Assembly (NCBI GenBank): GCA_035501495.1 | Contig: DATJWB010000208.1 | Span: 11,322 to 75,321, forward strand | From: JAIQFL01 sp035501495 | Lineage (GTDB): Bacteria; Acidobacteriota; Terriglobia; Bryobacterales; Bryobacteraceae | Direction of reading: 5' to 3' | DNA: 64,000 nucleotides | Shown here: positions 7,930 to 17,093 of the stretch, one piece after another | Position numbering within the stretch: position 1 is the stretch's first letter | Layout: the number at the start of each line of letters is the position of its first letter | The notes under the pieces: model-generated | Databases searched by the model: none | Told to the model about the DNA's origin: nothing | Seen by the model: the letters and a program-made list of their open reading frames with translations, nothing else | Program-made: the position numbers and the translations under genes

Positions 7930-10437
7930 CTATTTCAACGCATTTTGAGGACGCGGTGTTCCCATGAAATGAGCAAACGGAACCGCGTTCCCCAAGGATC
8001 CCAGCAGATTTCCTCCCATCAGGTTGGACATGCCGCTCGAGAGATCGCCCGTGCCCGATATCGTGATCCGGTCGGGCTCGCCATAGGCAGCGATCATCAT
8101 CGGCTTGACGTTGCTGAGATTTTTCAGGGCGTCCTGCGATCCCGCGGATTGCGGAGCGAACGCACCCAGCAAGCCGACCACGGGTGCGAGCGTGGTGCCC
8201 AGCTTCTCGTAGATCAGGCCGGAGAAGTTGAAGTAGTGATCACGCGGCGTCATGGCAATGAACTGCGCCGAATGCGTGATCGAAGTCCCCGCCGTCTTCA
8301 TCTGCAGGGCGCGGGCCACCAGCACCCGGGTCGGACCGGCGATCAGGTATCCGTCGGCGAAGGTATAGTGCAGCTCAGTCAAAGGATTGCCGTCGCCGCT
8401 GGCAATCATGTAATAGGTGCGCCCGTCCACGACTTCCTGTCCGGTGCGAAGAGGCTTGTTTCCCGTGTTGGGGGCATCCTGATCGTGGGCCACAATCATC
8501 TTCTGCAAGGTGGCCTGAAGGCGCGCCGGATCGTAGACTTCCGTCACCAGCTTCCAGGACGGGACGGGGAAGGGCGGCCCGTCGAGCGAGAGCGAGAATT
8601 CGCCACCCAGGCTGGCGGCTAGGTCGTTGCGGATCTCTGGACCGGTCTCCTTCTGCACGTCGGACCGCGTACGGCCGGTGATCATCGGCAAATGGTCCAC
8701 CATGCCCGTCACCTGGTCTACGATGGCCGAAGGGTTCTTCACTACAAAGGCGGTGACCAGCGTGGCGTCCGGCGATACGTAGTCGAGCGATCCCATGGGA
8801 GCGGGTTCCGCCAGCACGGCGGCGATGCCCGTCCGTGGGCCGTTAAACTCCAGGCTGGCGTTGGTCCGCAACTGGTTATCGACTTCTTTCTGTTCGGCGA
8901 TCAGGTAGCGGCCGCCCATGCCCACCGCGGACGCGCGATTGTTGGACATACGCGAGAAGTCGGCAGCCAGCAGAAGGCCGGCGCCTTTGGCGTAGGCGTC
9001 CGCGATCTTGGTATAGAACGCCGTGGTCTTGATGCCGGAGGGAGAATCGAGACTGGCAGCCAGCGATTCTACGGCGTCGGCCATGGGGCCGAACATGACC
9101 AGTCCGGGACGGGTCTCGATCGTCACTCCGGGAGCCTGCTTCTTCAGGAACTCAGGGAATCCATCCCGCCGGGTCTCCGCCAAAAAGACGGGGGCGCGCT
9201 GGCCATCGCCGGATTCTGCGCCTACGATCACGATCTCATCGCCGAGGTATTCGCTCGCGGTCCGCAGTTTCTCGATTACCGGCTCGGCATTTATGCCTTT
9301 GGACGCCCACCAGGATTGCAGTTCCGGGCTCTCCGACATCTTCTGGTGGAGAACCGCCTGGGCTTCACCCAGATACTGGGCGAGATTCGGAATGCTGACG
9401 AAGAAGACGGTCGAAGCCGGCAGGCGATCCAGCAGAGGGCTGGAATAGCGCAACGCCGGCATATGGATCTGCTGCAGATCGCTGCGCAGTGAGGCCAGTT
9501 GCTGCAGCAGGCGCTCGCGGTTGCGGCTCCAGGCGATATCGTCCTTCACCGCCACGGGCTCCAGGCTGGGACTCGTAACCGCCTGTTCGCCCGGATGCAG
9601 GACCTTTTCCAGGTTTTCCTGCACTACGTGCACCTCGCCCTGGATCACAGACACGCGCGACCCCTTGACGCCGGAACTCACGCTGAAGACGGTTCCGGTG
9701 ACGGCCACGCGGCAATCGGCGGTGGCCACATAGAGATGGCCGGTCTTGCGCCGGGCGGCCTGTACGATCACGCTGCCGCGCGCCAGCCGGATGGTGAGAT
9801 CGCTGCCGTCCTGGGTGGTGGAGACGCCCGAACGCTCGCGCAGTTCCACCTGCGAGCCGTCGCGCAGCACCAGCACGGCGTCGGAATTGGCGGCCGTGCG
9901 GAATTCGACTCCGTCCGGCAGAGGCTGGCCGGCGGCGAGCGGTTGGATCCCCGCCGCGGAGACCTCGTAGAGCGTGCCGTTGACCGTTTGGACGATCGCG
10001 TGGCCCGTGCGCGTGCCGAACTGATCGACACCGACCCAGATCGCGACGCCAGCAACGCTGGCGGCAACCGCGGCCCAGACGTAGGCGCGGTGGGTGGAGC
10101 GGCGCGCGGCCGGCTGCACCGGCGGCATGGTCAGAACGCGGCCTTCATAGATCTTGCGGCAGGTGACGCAGGTGTGGAGATGGTCCTTGAGGAGTGTGGC
10201 GCGGGCTTCCGGCAGGCGGCCGGCGCGGTAGTCGGGGATCAGCGCCTGGAAATCGGCGCATCCGCGGATGTGGTGGGGAAGATTGGCAGCTTCGGCCGAG
10301 ATCTTGGCCCACACTCGCGAGGCGGCGGCTTCAATCACCGCCGGATCGGGGGTTTCTTCTCGGATTTCGGTCACGGCTCGCTCCAACTCAGGGTCGAGGG
10401 GGATGAATTCGGCGGGGTTGTTTTCGGCGGGTGTCAT
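7930..10437 (-). CDS. FecR-domain anti-sigma protein with large periplasmic region
   Basis: An 835-residue protein. Residues 54-100 hold a zinc-finger-like anti-sigma region (HIRGCADFQALIPDY ... HLHTCVTCRKIYE, with H-x3-C-x2-C spacing). One transmembrane helix follows near 118-136 (VWAAVAASVAGVAIWVGV), then a FecR-like beta domain (about 150-285). A further 540 residues resemble DUF3352-type exported proteins (LLDRLPASTVFFVSIPNL, then repeated ALVRAL-like helices). The topology is thus a cytoplasmic sigma-binding end and a very large outer sensor. Its start overlaps the sigma factor stop by ATGA (10434-10437), and the ABC genes follow after four bases. It probably holds the partner sigma factor until an envelope signal is sensed. 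The length is well beyond ordinary FecR proteins of about 330 residues. Confidence 0.85.
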   Translation of the reverse strand: MTPAENNPAEFIPLDPELERAVTEIREETPDPAVIEAAASRVWAKISAEAANLPHHIRGCADFQALIPDYRAGRLPEARATLLKDHLHTCVTCRKIYEGRVLTMPPVQPAARRSTHRAYVWAAVAASVAGVAIWVGVDQFGTRTGHAIVQTVNGTLYEVSAAGIQPLAAGQPLPDGVEFRTAANSDAVLVLRDGSQVELRERSGVSTTQDGSDLTIRLARGSVIVQAARRKTGHLYVATADCRVAVTGTVFSVSSGVKGSRVSVIQGEVHVVQENLEKVLHPGEQAVTSPSLEPVAVKDDIAWSRNRERLLQQLASLRSDLQQIHMPALRYSSPLLDRLPASTVFFVSIPNLAQYLGEAQAVLHQKMSESPELQSWWASKGINAEPVIEKLRTASEYLGDEIVIVGAESGDGQRAPVFLAETRRDGFPEFLKKQAPGVTIETRPGLVMFGPMADAVESLAASLDSPSGIKTTAFYTKIADAYAKGAGLLLAADFSRMSNNRASAVGMGGRYLIAEQKEVDNQLRTNASLEFNGPRTGIAAVLAEPAPMGSLDYVSPDATLVTAFVVKNPSAIVDQVTGMVDHLPMITGRTRSDVQKETGPEIRNDLAASLGGEFSLSLDGPPFPVPSWKLVTEVYDPARLQATLQKMIVAHDQDAPNTGNKPLRTGQEVVDGRTYYMIASGDGNPLTELHYTFADGYLIAGPTRVLVARALQMKTAGTSITHSAQFIAMTPRDHYFNFSGLIYEKLGTTLAPVVGLLGAFAPQSAGSQDALKNLSNVKPMMIAAYGEPDRITISGTGDLSSGMSNLMGGNLLGSLGNAVPFAHFMGTPRPQNALK

Positions 10438-11009
10438 GCCACTCCCTCCTGATAAGCTCGAAACTCTTTTTCCAAACGATCGCGGGTGCGGGACAAGGTC
10501 ACGGCCACTGTTCCCGGAGTGGTGTTCAGCAGGCGCGCGATTTCGGGATTCTCTTTTCCGTCAAAAAACCGGAGCATAAACATCTCGGCAATTCTGGGAT
10601 TGAGCCTGGCAAGGGCGCCGCGCAGCCAATCGCGGATCTCGCCCGACGATTGCGCCCGGTCCGGGCTGCGGTGCGCCGGTTCGGCCAACACCGGCTCCAA
10701 CTCATCGAGCGGGATATGCCGGATGTTCTGGCGCGATCGGACCAGGTCGAGCGCGGCATTCACGGCCGAGCGGTGCAAAAAACTCGACATATTGCCGACC
10801 GGCTCGGCGCCGGGATCGCGCTTGAGCATCCTCAGAAACACGGTCTGGAGGACGTCTTCGGCATCGTCGGCGTTGCCGGTAATCCGGTAGGCCGCCCGGA
10901 ATACCATCGCATGGTTTTCGCGGAAGATCCGCTCCAGATCCGTCGCGGACAAATTGGCCGATTCCATGGGGGCAGCCATTATCGCTTTCATCCTATCAGG
11001 CTCTTCCAT
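10434..11009 (-). CDS. ECF-type RNA polymerase sigma-70 factor
   Basis: A 191-residue sigma factor of the extracytoplasmic-function type. Region 2 is seen as MVFRAAYRITGNADDAEDVLQ and region 4 as MFMLRFFDGKENPEIARLLN with a helix-turn-helix ending LSRTRDRLEKEF; regions 1 and 3 are absent as expected. The start could be 11009 or one of the downstream ATG codons (for example at 10976, MAAPMES); the upstream 15 residues look non-conserved. It is the first gene of a coupled operon with its probable anti-sigma partner and four ABC genes, so it likely drives this operon and envelope-stress or export functions elsewhere. The 158 bases upstream hold its promoter, but no confident -35/-10 pair was found there. 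Confidence 0.92.
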   Translation of the reverse strand: MEEPDRMKAIMAAPMESANLSATDLERIFRENHAMVFRAAYRITGNADDAEDVLQTVFLRMLKRDPGAEPVGNMSSFLHRSAVNAALDLVRSRQNIRHIPLDELEPVLAEPAHRSPDRAQSSGEIRDWLRGALARLNPRIAEMFMLRFFDGKENPEIARLLNTTPGTVAVTLSRTRDRLEKEFRAYQEGVA

Positions 11010-11168
11010 TTACAAGACGGGCGAAGGTTTGGGGAATTAACACAGGGCACCCCGGTCGTACAGCGCCGGAGTCTGGCGTGCCGTTTTGGTGCCGTTCCGA
11101 TCTATCTGGCAGTTTTCAGGACGTTTAGCAAACCGGATGGGTACCAGATGGTCGTCCCTTCCGCGGCC

Positions 11169-13373
11169 TCATCGCCGGCGGCCGCCTAATTGCAGCACCG
11201 CCGCATCTTTCGGCGGAACGCTGAGCCGAATGGCGTTGCCGCTGATTTCGGCGGCGGCATTGGACCAGACGTCCGTGGCTGATTGCCATGGCCCCCCGTC
11301 AGCCGTGATCGTGACGCTCTGCGTTTCGACCGTGGGATTGATGACCCAGAGATTGCTGCCGCCCTCGCCTTCGTGCAGGCGCGCGACAATCGCCGGGTTG
11401 GACACACTGACCCGCTGCTTGCGCGGCAGGAGCGACTGGAAGACGGCGCGTGTTTCCGGAGACGGCTTGCGGAAATACGCGGCGCCCGGAAAAGTGCCGA
11501 TCAGTATCGTTCGGCCCTTGCCGAAGTGATTCTCCACCGCGGCGACCGAACCGTTCGCATACCAGCCCGCCGCTTTGCCGCTCGTCGGGCGGTAGGTCTG
11601 TTTGAAGAAGCGTCCGCCGATGTTTTTATCCCCGAGCCGCAGGGTGAGGTTCTCGAGAAGGTCGGGAGTGAAATCGACATCGGCTTCAACAGCTCCGAAC
11701 ACATCAGCCAAGCCGAGGTTCGGCTGCGTGGCGCCCGCATGCCCGCCGTCGCCGAAATATCCGGGCACGCCTTCGGAAATCAGCACGCCGCCGTTCTGTA
11801 CGTATTGGCGGAGCCTGGCCGCGGTCCGGGTGGAGAGCATCGCCGGATAAGGAAGATACGCCGCGGGATACTCCTCAATGTTGTCGATGTGCACCCAGTC
11901 GGGCTGGATGTTGGAGTCGAAGAACGCCCGGTAGGCGCCGCGTGCCGATTCGGCATAATAGGCGGTGTTGCCCTGCTGAGCGAAATTGAATCGTTCCGAC
12001 TCCGGCACGAAGACGATGCCGATATCCCCTTTCACCGGATGCGACTTCCACAGGGAGGGGTGCGAATTGGTCCAGTGTGCCAGTCTGGCGGCCATCTCGG
12101 AGCGCGGTGTCGGTGAGCCATCCATGGCGTAGGGACCAAAAGCGCCGAAGAGCGGCCCATCCAACAACGGACGGAAGCGCACATAGAGCAGACCGGATAC
12201 GCCGCCCGCAAGTGACATCATGCTCCACAGGCGCACATCGGTCTCGTCCGGTTTGCGTCCGTCTTCGAGGGGGCGGTTCACCACTTCCGATTGCATCCAC
12301 AGCGGCCCGCCCTGGAACTCGGAATGCCAGTAGGGCTTGCCGCGCGAGGCCGCGCGCACCAGGTCCACGGCATGAAACTGTTTCCAGGGCTCGCTGCCTT
12401 TGCGCGCCTCGACCCAGGTGAAGCCGTAGCTGTCCACCTCGGCCGCGGCGCGCCAATCATTGGTGGAAGCGGAGGGCAGCAGTTCGAGGGTATAGGCGAT
12501 GCCGTGCATGGTGATCTTGTTCCTGGCGTCCACCGAGCGAATCACCTCGCGGCGCCAGCGCAGCAGTTCGTGAGCCCGATCCTCGCGGAATTCCAGCCAG
12601 TCCAGCCAGTCGGGATAGGGGCCGCCGGCGCGGGGAGCCTCCACGTTCTCCCAATCGGCGAAGCTGTATCGCCGCCAGGCCTTCTCCAGCGCCTCCAGGC
12701 TGCCATATTTGTTGCGCAGCCATTTGCGGAATTCCGCCTGAGTCGCGGGGCAGTAGCAGTAGATGCGGCCGACACCCGAGCCGCGGTGCTCGTTGGGAAT
12801 GTAGGCGCTGGATTGCGTCTGCGTGTAGTAGCTGCCGCCGCCGTTGGTATTGCCCTCGTTCCACAGGTCGTATCCGTAGATCGCCGGGTGGTTGCGATAG
12901 CGGCTCGCCAGGGCTTTGAGGAAGGCTTCGGCGCGCGCCCGCACCTCGGGGTTGTCGAGGCACATGCCGGGAAATCCGCCGGTGGCACTGGAACCGGAGT
13001 ACTCCGGGAAGCCTTTGAAGCCGTCCTGCGCTTCGAAGCGCGCCTGCGGATACATCTTGAACATCCACTCCGGAGCGGCGGTGATCATTTCCGCCAGGAC
13101 GGTTTTGATTCCATTCCGGGCTTCGAGGTCCAGCATGCGATCATAATCGCGCCAGTCGTACTTGCCGGGCGCGACTTCGACCGCGGACCACATCACCCAG
13201 TGGCGAAACATGTTCATGCCGTCCTTGGCAGCGGTTGCATGGTCGCGCTCCCAATCTTCTTCGGGTGGATTGGATTTGCGAAAGTAGACCGCGCCGTAGG
13301 GAAAGACCGGCTCCTGCGCGAATGCACAGGGGACAGCCAGAAACGAGACGAGAAAGAGAGGAAGGATTCGCAT
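11169..13373 (-). CDS. exported beta-galactosidase, GH42 family
   Basis: A 734-residue glycoside hydrolase. A signal peptide (MRILPLFLVSFLAVPCAFAQ) supports the ATG at 13373 over a TTG two codons upstream. The TIM-barrel domain shows the acid/base glutamate in YDLWNEGN near residue 171 and the nucleophile glutamate in WHSEFQGG near 351. A trimerisation-type (Rossmann-like) domain follows (GDIGIVFVPESERFNF ... LRQYVQNGGVLISEG), then a small C-terminal beta domain. GH42 enzymes release beta-linked galactose, and sometimes arabinose, from oligosaccharides. It is the last of four consecutive minus-strand carbohydrate genes, 18 bases after the preceding gene, which points to hemicellulose breakdown. 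Confidence 0.88.
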   Translation of the reverse strand: MRILPLFLVSFLAVPCAFAQEPVFPYGAVYFRKSNPPEEDWERDHATAAKDGMNMFRHWVMWSAVEVAPGKYDWRDYDRMLDLEARNGIKTVLAEMITAAPEWMFKMYPQARFEAQDGFKGFPEYSGSSATGGFPGMCLDNPEVRARAEAFLKALASRYRNHPAIYGYDLWNEGNTNGGGSYYTQTQSSAYIPNEHRGSGVGRIYCYCPATQAEFRKWLRNKYGSLEALEKAWRRYSFADWENVEAPRAGGPYPDWLDWLEFREDRAHELLRWRREVIRSVDARNKITMHGIAYTLELLPSASTNDWRAAAEVDSYGFTWVEARKGSEPWKQFHAVDLVRAASRGKPYWHSEFQGGPLWMQSEVVNRPLEDGRKPDETDVRLWSMMSLAGGVSGLLYVRFRPLLDGPLFGAFGPYAMDGSPTPRSEMAARLAHWTNSHPSLWKSHPVKGDIGIVFVPESERFNFAQQGNTAYYAESARGAYRAFFDSNIQPDWVHIDNIEEYPAAYLPYPAMLSTRTAARLRQYVQNGGVLISEGVPGYFGDGGHAGATQPNLGLADVFGAVEADVDFTPDLLENLTLRLGDKNIGGRFFKQTYRPTSGKAAGWYANGSVAAVENHFGKGRTILIGTFPGAAYFRKPSPETRAVFQSLLPRKQRVSVSNPAIVARLHEGEGGSNLWVINPTVETQSVTITADGGPWQSATDVWSNAAAEISGNAIRLSVPPKDAAVLQLGGRRR

Positions 13374-13391
13374 TGGCAAGTACTCCGGGGT

Positions 13392-15902
13392 TCAACGCTT
13401 CACGGCGACGATCACATAGGGCATCTCGCGCTCCAGGTCGGGGTACATCCGCCCAGCGCCATTCTTGCCGACCACCTCGACGAAGTACATCAGGTCCCAT
13501 TTCGGGTCAATGAAGGCGGCCGGAATCGCGGCGGTATACAAGCCGGTCTTCGCGTCCAGCGACATTTCGGCGGTCTGGTAGTCCTCGTATTGTGTGAGAT
13601 GGCGGTAGCGGAGCCGCACCCACTTGACCTCATCGGGCGCGGCTTTGGCGGTGACTATCAGGTCGCGGCCAGGCAGCGCCGCTCCTGGCGGAGTGAGCGT
13701 GACCGGCGGTGGTTTCAGATTCGGATCGCGCGGAGCCGGCTTTCGTCCGGACTTGGCCTGCACTTTCGTCCGCTCGGCCTCGAGTGCGCCAAGATCCTGC
13801 TCGATGAGGGCCAGTTCTTCCTTCCAATGCTGCCGGAAGCCGACGGCGCGAGCGCCGAACGGGAGATGGTCGCTGTACACGTCGCCCGCCGCGGCAACCA
13901 CGTCACGCCAGGCGGCGACGGCGCTCTTCTCCCCCGCGATCGCTTCATCGAATGCCGCCGTGTCGCCCGACTCCTTGTACAGGTTGTAGGCCACCGCGGC
14001 CGGCAGCCGGGCGGCGTAGTAGCGCGCGAGGCCGGCCAGAATCTTCAGGTCGGTTGCGGTGGAGACAAACTCGTTTCCGGCCTTGCCGCCGATCGTCTTA
14101 TCGGACAGCGCCAGTTCGGAGGAGATTTCGCGCGCGGTTTCCGCGAACCAGCGGCTGGTCTCCTGTGGACGGCGCATGGGGGTGTCGGTGCCCTGCAGAA
14201 TGCTGCGCGCCTCGTCGCGCGGATTTTCGAATTGTTGGATGTCGCTGTTTTCCGCCGTGGCGAACTTCGCCAGCGAGTCCTGGTGGTTCATCTCGGCCCA
14301 GCCGCGGGTGGTCGGGAAGTACTGGTAGCGATAGGCCGCGGCGACGATGCGCGGCAAGACCCGACTGGCGGCCTGGAGCGCCTTCTGGACGTGGCTGCCG
14401 GCCTCCGGTCCGAATCGGGCTGCGAATTCGCCCTGCCACGACTCCGGATCAGCCTGAGGATTGTACGTAAGCCTGCCCCACATCCGGTAGAACGCCCAGT
14501 AGCGCTCGAATTCGTAATCGTAATAGCGGTAGCGCGGATTCAGTACCGGAAGCGGCTTTTCGTCGTGAGGCTCGCCGAGCATCCAGGTGGCGAGCATCTC
14601 ATTCGCCTCGAAACTGTTGCCATCGTAAAGGCGCGCGCTCGCGGCGAAGCGCCGGACGTATTCGGGATCGCCCCACAAGAGCAGCCGCGTGGTGCCGCCC
14701 GTCCACACCTGCCACTGCACACGGTAGCGTTGCGGGTACCGCAGCAGGTCGGCGTAGCCATGGCGCCGATCGTGCTGATTTTGAGTATTGACGTGGGTGG
14801 GGTGAAACGGGAGCCCCAACTGCTCCATCCAGAACTTGGTGTTGACTCGCGCCTGGAGGCCCTGGTCGAGCGCGTCGTTGATGACCGCATCGGGCAGATC
14901 CTTAACGCGCAGATCGACCCGCAGGTTCGGACGCTCGGCCTTGATGAACGAGAAGACTTCGTGCCAGAAGCCGGCCATCTCCTCGTGTTTCAGGCCGCTC
15001 TCGTCGTGCATGCGGAACTGGACCGCGTCCACCTCGGGGAACACGTTCAGGAATCGCCGCAGGGCCGCCTTGGTATAGCCGCCGAGATTCTCGGCCGTGA
15101 CGCCCCAGACGAGCCCCGGCACGCGCTTGCCGGCGTTTTCCGCCGCGCCCGGAATTCCGCCACCCTGCACGCCGCCGCGATAGATGTGGTCCCAGATGGC
15201 TGCGGTGACATCGATCCCGCGCTCGTGGGCGATGCGCATCATGGCTTTGAACGCCGCGGTGTTGCGCGCCTGCCGGGCGGGCGTCATACCGACCAGTTCG
15301 ACTCCCGCGTACTCCGGGACATTGAAGAAGTAGGGATACAGCGGCGCCATAAAGCCGCCGTTCTCGTACCCGAAGATCACGATGAAATTGTTGATGCGGC
15401 TGGCGGCCAACATGTCGAAGTAGCGTTCCCAATACTTCTCGTCGTAGAGGCGGCTTTCGAAATAGGCACGCTGCATGGTGTAGATCGAAATGGCGCGTTC
15501 CACCAGGTAGGGTACTTCGGAGACTTCGCGTACGCGAGCGAATGGATCGCCGGACTGCGTACTCCACCGTACGCGATCGGCCATGTCGAGGGCGGCGTAC
15601 ATCAAGCCGCGCGCGTCGCCACCCGAGAGAGTCACGGCCGGCTTCCCCCTGTACGGGGAACGGCGGATGGACAACGACTGCGGCGCGCCTTTCGCGACAC
15701 TCGCCAGGATGTAGAAATCGGCCTGCACCTGCTCGCCGGCCCGCGCGTGGGCCACCGCCAGTCCCTTGGCCGAGAGCGCGGCCTCCAGCCTGGCGATTCC
15801 GTATCGTGCCGGCGGCTCCAACTGGCCATCGATCACGATGCCTACCTGGCCCGCGGCCCAAGCCGGCAGCGCGGACAACAACGCCATCACTGCGAATCTC
15901 AT
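13392..15902 (-). CDS. exported alpha-glucuronidase-like glycoside hydrolase
   Basis: An 836-residue exported protein. The ATG at 15902 follows a good ribosome-binding site (GGGAGGCGAG) and begins a signal peptide (MRFAVMALLSALPAWAAG). Residues 20-110 match the small domain seen before GH67, GH20 and GH115 barrels, ending in GGDARGLMYAALDMADRV. A barrel-like region follows (YFDMLAASRINNFIVIFGYENG ... MRIAHERGIDVTAAIWDH). The C-terminal part includes a beta domain (LIVTAKAAPDEVKWVRLRYR). The exact family and catalytic residues could not be fixed. Between an esterase and a GH42 enzyme, a role in removing uronic acid or other side groups from xylan-like polymers is a reasonable inference. Confidence 0.6.
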   Translation of the reverse strand: MRFAVMALLSALPAWAAGQVGIVIDGQLEPPARYGIARLEAALSAKGLAVAHARAGEQVQADFYILASVAKGAPQSLSIRRSPYRGKPAVTLSGGDARGLMYAALDMADRVRWSTQSGDPFARVREVSEVPYLVERAISIYTMQRAYFESRLYDEKYWERYFDMLAASRINNFIVIFGYENGGFMAPLYPYFFNVPEYAGVELVGMTPARQARNTAAFKAMMRIAHERGIDVTAAIWDHIYRGGVQGGGIPGAAENAGKRVPGLVWGVTAENLGGYTKAALRRFLNVFPEVDAVQFRMHDESGLKHEEMAGFWHEVFSFIKAERPNLRVDLRVKDLPDAVINDALDQGLQARVNTKFWMEQLGLPFHPTHVNTQNQHDRRHGYADLLRYPQRYRVQWQVWTGGTTRLLLWGDPEYVRRFAASARLYDGNSFEANEMLATWMLGEPHDEKPLPVLNPRYRYYDYEFERYWAFYRMWGRLTYNPQADPESWQGEFAARFGPEAGSHVQKALQAASRVLPRIVAAAYRYQYFPTTRGWAEMNHQDSLAKFATAENSDIQQFENPRDEARSILQGTDTPMRRPQETSRWFAETAREISSELALSDKTIGGKAGNEFVSTATDLKILAGLARYYAARLPAAVAYNLYKESGDTAAFDEAIAGEKSAVAAWRDVVAAAGDVYSDHLPFGARAVGFRQHWKEELALIEQDLGALEAERTKVQAKSGRKPAPRDPNLKPPPVTLTPPGAALPGRDLIVTAKAAPDEVKWVRLRYRHLTQYEDYQTAEMSLDAKTGLYTAAIPAAFIDPKWDLMYFVEVVGKNGAGRMYPDLEREMPYVIVAVKR

Positions 15903-15912
15903 CTCGCCTCCC

Positions 15913-17049
15913 TTAATCGCGGAACAGCAGCGGTGCGTATTTCGAAAGGTACACCTGCCAGTTGGGCCAGCTATGTCCACCGCCGGACTGGTTCCACACG
16001 TGCTTCACGTTCTTCTTCGTGAGCAGGTCGTCCATGGCTTTGACGCCGTTGAAACCAGGATCCTCCGTGCCGCAACCGATCCACAGGACCTTGAGCTTCT
16101 GATTCAGCACGGACGGATCCGCTTTCTCCCACTCCGTGCGATTGCCGCCGCCGCTGAAGGCGGCGATATAGGCAAACTGGTCCAGATTGTGGAGCCCGAT
16201 CGCCATCGACTGGCCGGCGCCCATGGACAATCCTCCGATGGCCCGGTGATTGCGGTCCGTCAGGACACGATAGTGACTTTCGACGAGCGGCTTCACCGCA
16301 GTGAGCAACTCCTTCTCGATCGCGCCCGGGTCATTGGTGGGCGCGGGTGTGTTGGACGCCGTCTTGATCTCCCGCGGCACGTGGCCGTACGGCATCACCA
16401 CTACCATCGGTTTGATTTTTCGATCGGCGAGCAGGTTGTCCATGATCACGTTGGCGCGTCCGGTCCAGGTCCAGGAAGCTTCAATTTGCCCGTTGCCGTG
16501 GAGCAGGTAGAGGACGGGGTATTTCTGTTTGCCGGTGTCGTAGCCGGGAGGGGTGTAGACGTAGATCATGCGCCCGGTATCCAGGTTGGGGGAATCGTAG
16601 AAGTTCACATGCACGGTCCCGTGTGGCACGCGCCGTTCTTCGACTATCCCCTTCTCGTCGCCAGGTACGATGAAGAGGCTGGTGGGCCCCCAGCGGCGCA
16701 TTTCCAGGTTCGGATTGGACGGATCGGGCATGCGCAGGCCGCCATCGATCGCGAAACCATAGGTGTAGAATCCCGCCGGCAAGGGGCCGACCGTCAAACT
16801 CCAGACACCCTTCTCGTCCTTCTGGAGCGGCATGGGCTGCTTGATTACCTCCAGGATTCCCGGAGAGCCCATCAGAACTACTTCAGCCGCGTTGGGGGCG
16901 AAGAGACGGAACGTGACGGTCCGGTCGGCGCGCACCTCGGGCGAGACCGGGATGTTGTTGGTGTCCTCGTAATAGGGAGCCGGCCCCCGCTGGCTTACGC
17001 CTATGCCGGCAGTAATCGAGCACAGGGCGGCGGCCCATAGAAATCGCAT
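15913..17049 (-). CDS. exported CE1-type (feruloyl/acetyl) esterase
   Basis: A 378-residue alpha/beta hydrolase. The ATG at 17049 has a strong GGAGGTG site, and the first 20 residues form a signal peptide. Residues 35-105 are a CBM48/E-set-like beta domain (VTFRLFAPNAAEVVLMG), the usual partner of CE1 esterases. The hydrolase domain has the nucleophile serine in GGLSMGAGQS near residue 275, a probable acid in WIGCGTEDPGF, and the catalytic histidine in GGGHSWPNW near 358. Such enzymes remove feruloyl or acetyl groups from plant hemicellulose. It is 10 bases upstream of the glucuronidase-like gene in the same operon. Confidence 0.85.
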   Translation of the reverse strand: MRFLWAAALCSITAGIGVSQRGPAPYYEDTNNIPVSPEVRADRTVTFRLFAPNAAEVVLMGSPGILEVIKQPMPLQKDEKGVWSLTVGPLPAGFYTYGFAIDGGLRMPDPSNPNLEMRRWGPTSLFIVPGDEKGIVEERRVPHGTVHVNFYDSPNLDTGRMIYVYTPPGYDTGKQKYPVLYLLHGNGQIEASWTWTGRANVIMDNLLADRKIKPMVVVMPYGHVPREIKTASNTPAPTNDPGAIEKELLTAVKPLVESHYRVLTDRNHRAIGGLSMGAGQSMAIGLHNLDQFAYIAAFSGGGNRTEWEKADPSVLNQKLKVLWIGCGTEDPGFNGVKAMDDLLTKKNVKHVWNQSGGGHSWPNWQVYLSKYAPLLFRD

Positions 17050-17093
17050 TTGGCACCTCCTTCGGCGGCGGTTCGATGTTATCGCTTACATCA

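Noticed and set aside
11010..11168. A self-regulated ECF promoter before the sigma gene
   Set aside because: GGAAC occurs near 11096 on the minus strand but no matching -10 at the usual spacing is convincing.
12291..16022. A 1243-codon open frame on the plus strand over the carbohydrate operon
   Set aside because: It is antisense to three well-supported genes, lacks recognisable domains and reads as Arg/Gly/Ala/His-rich noise, as expected from high GC at third codon positions.
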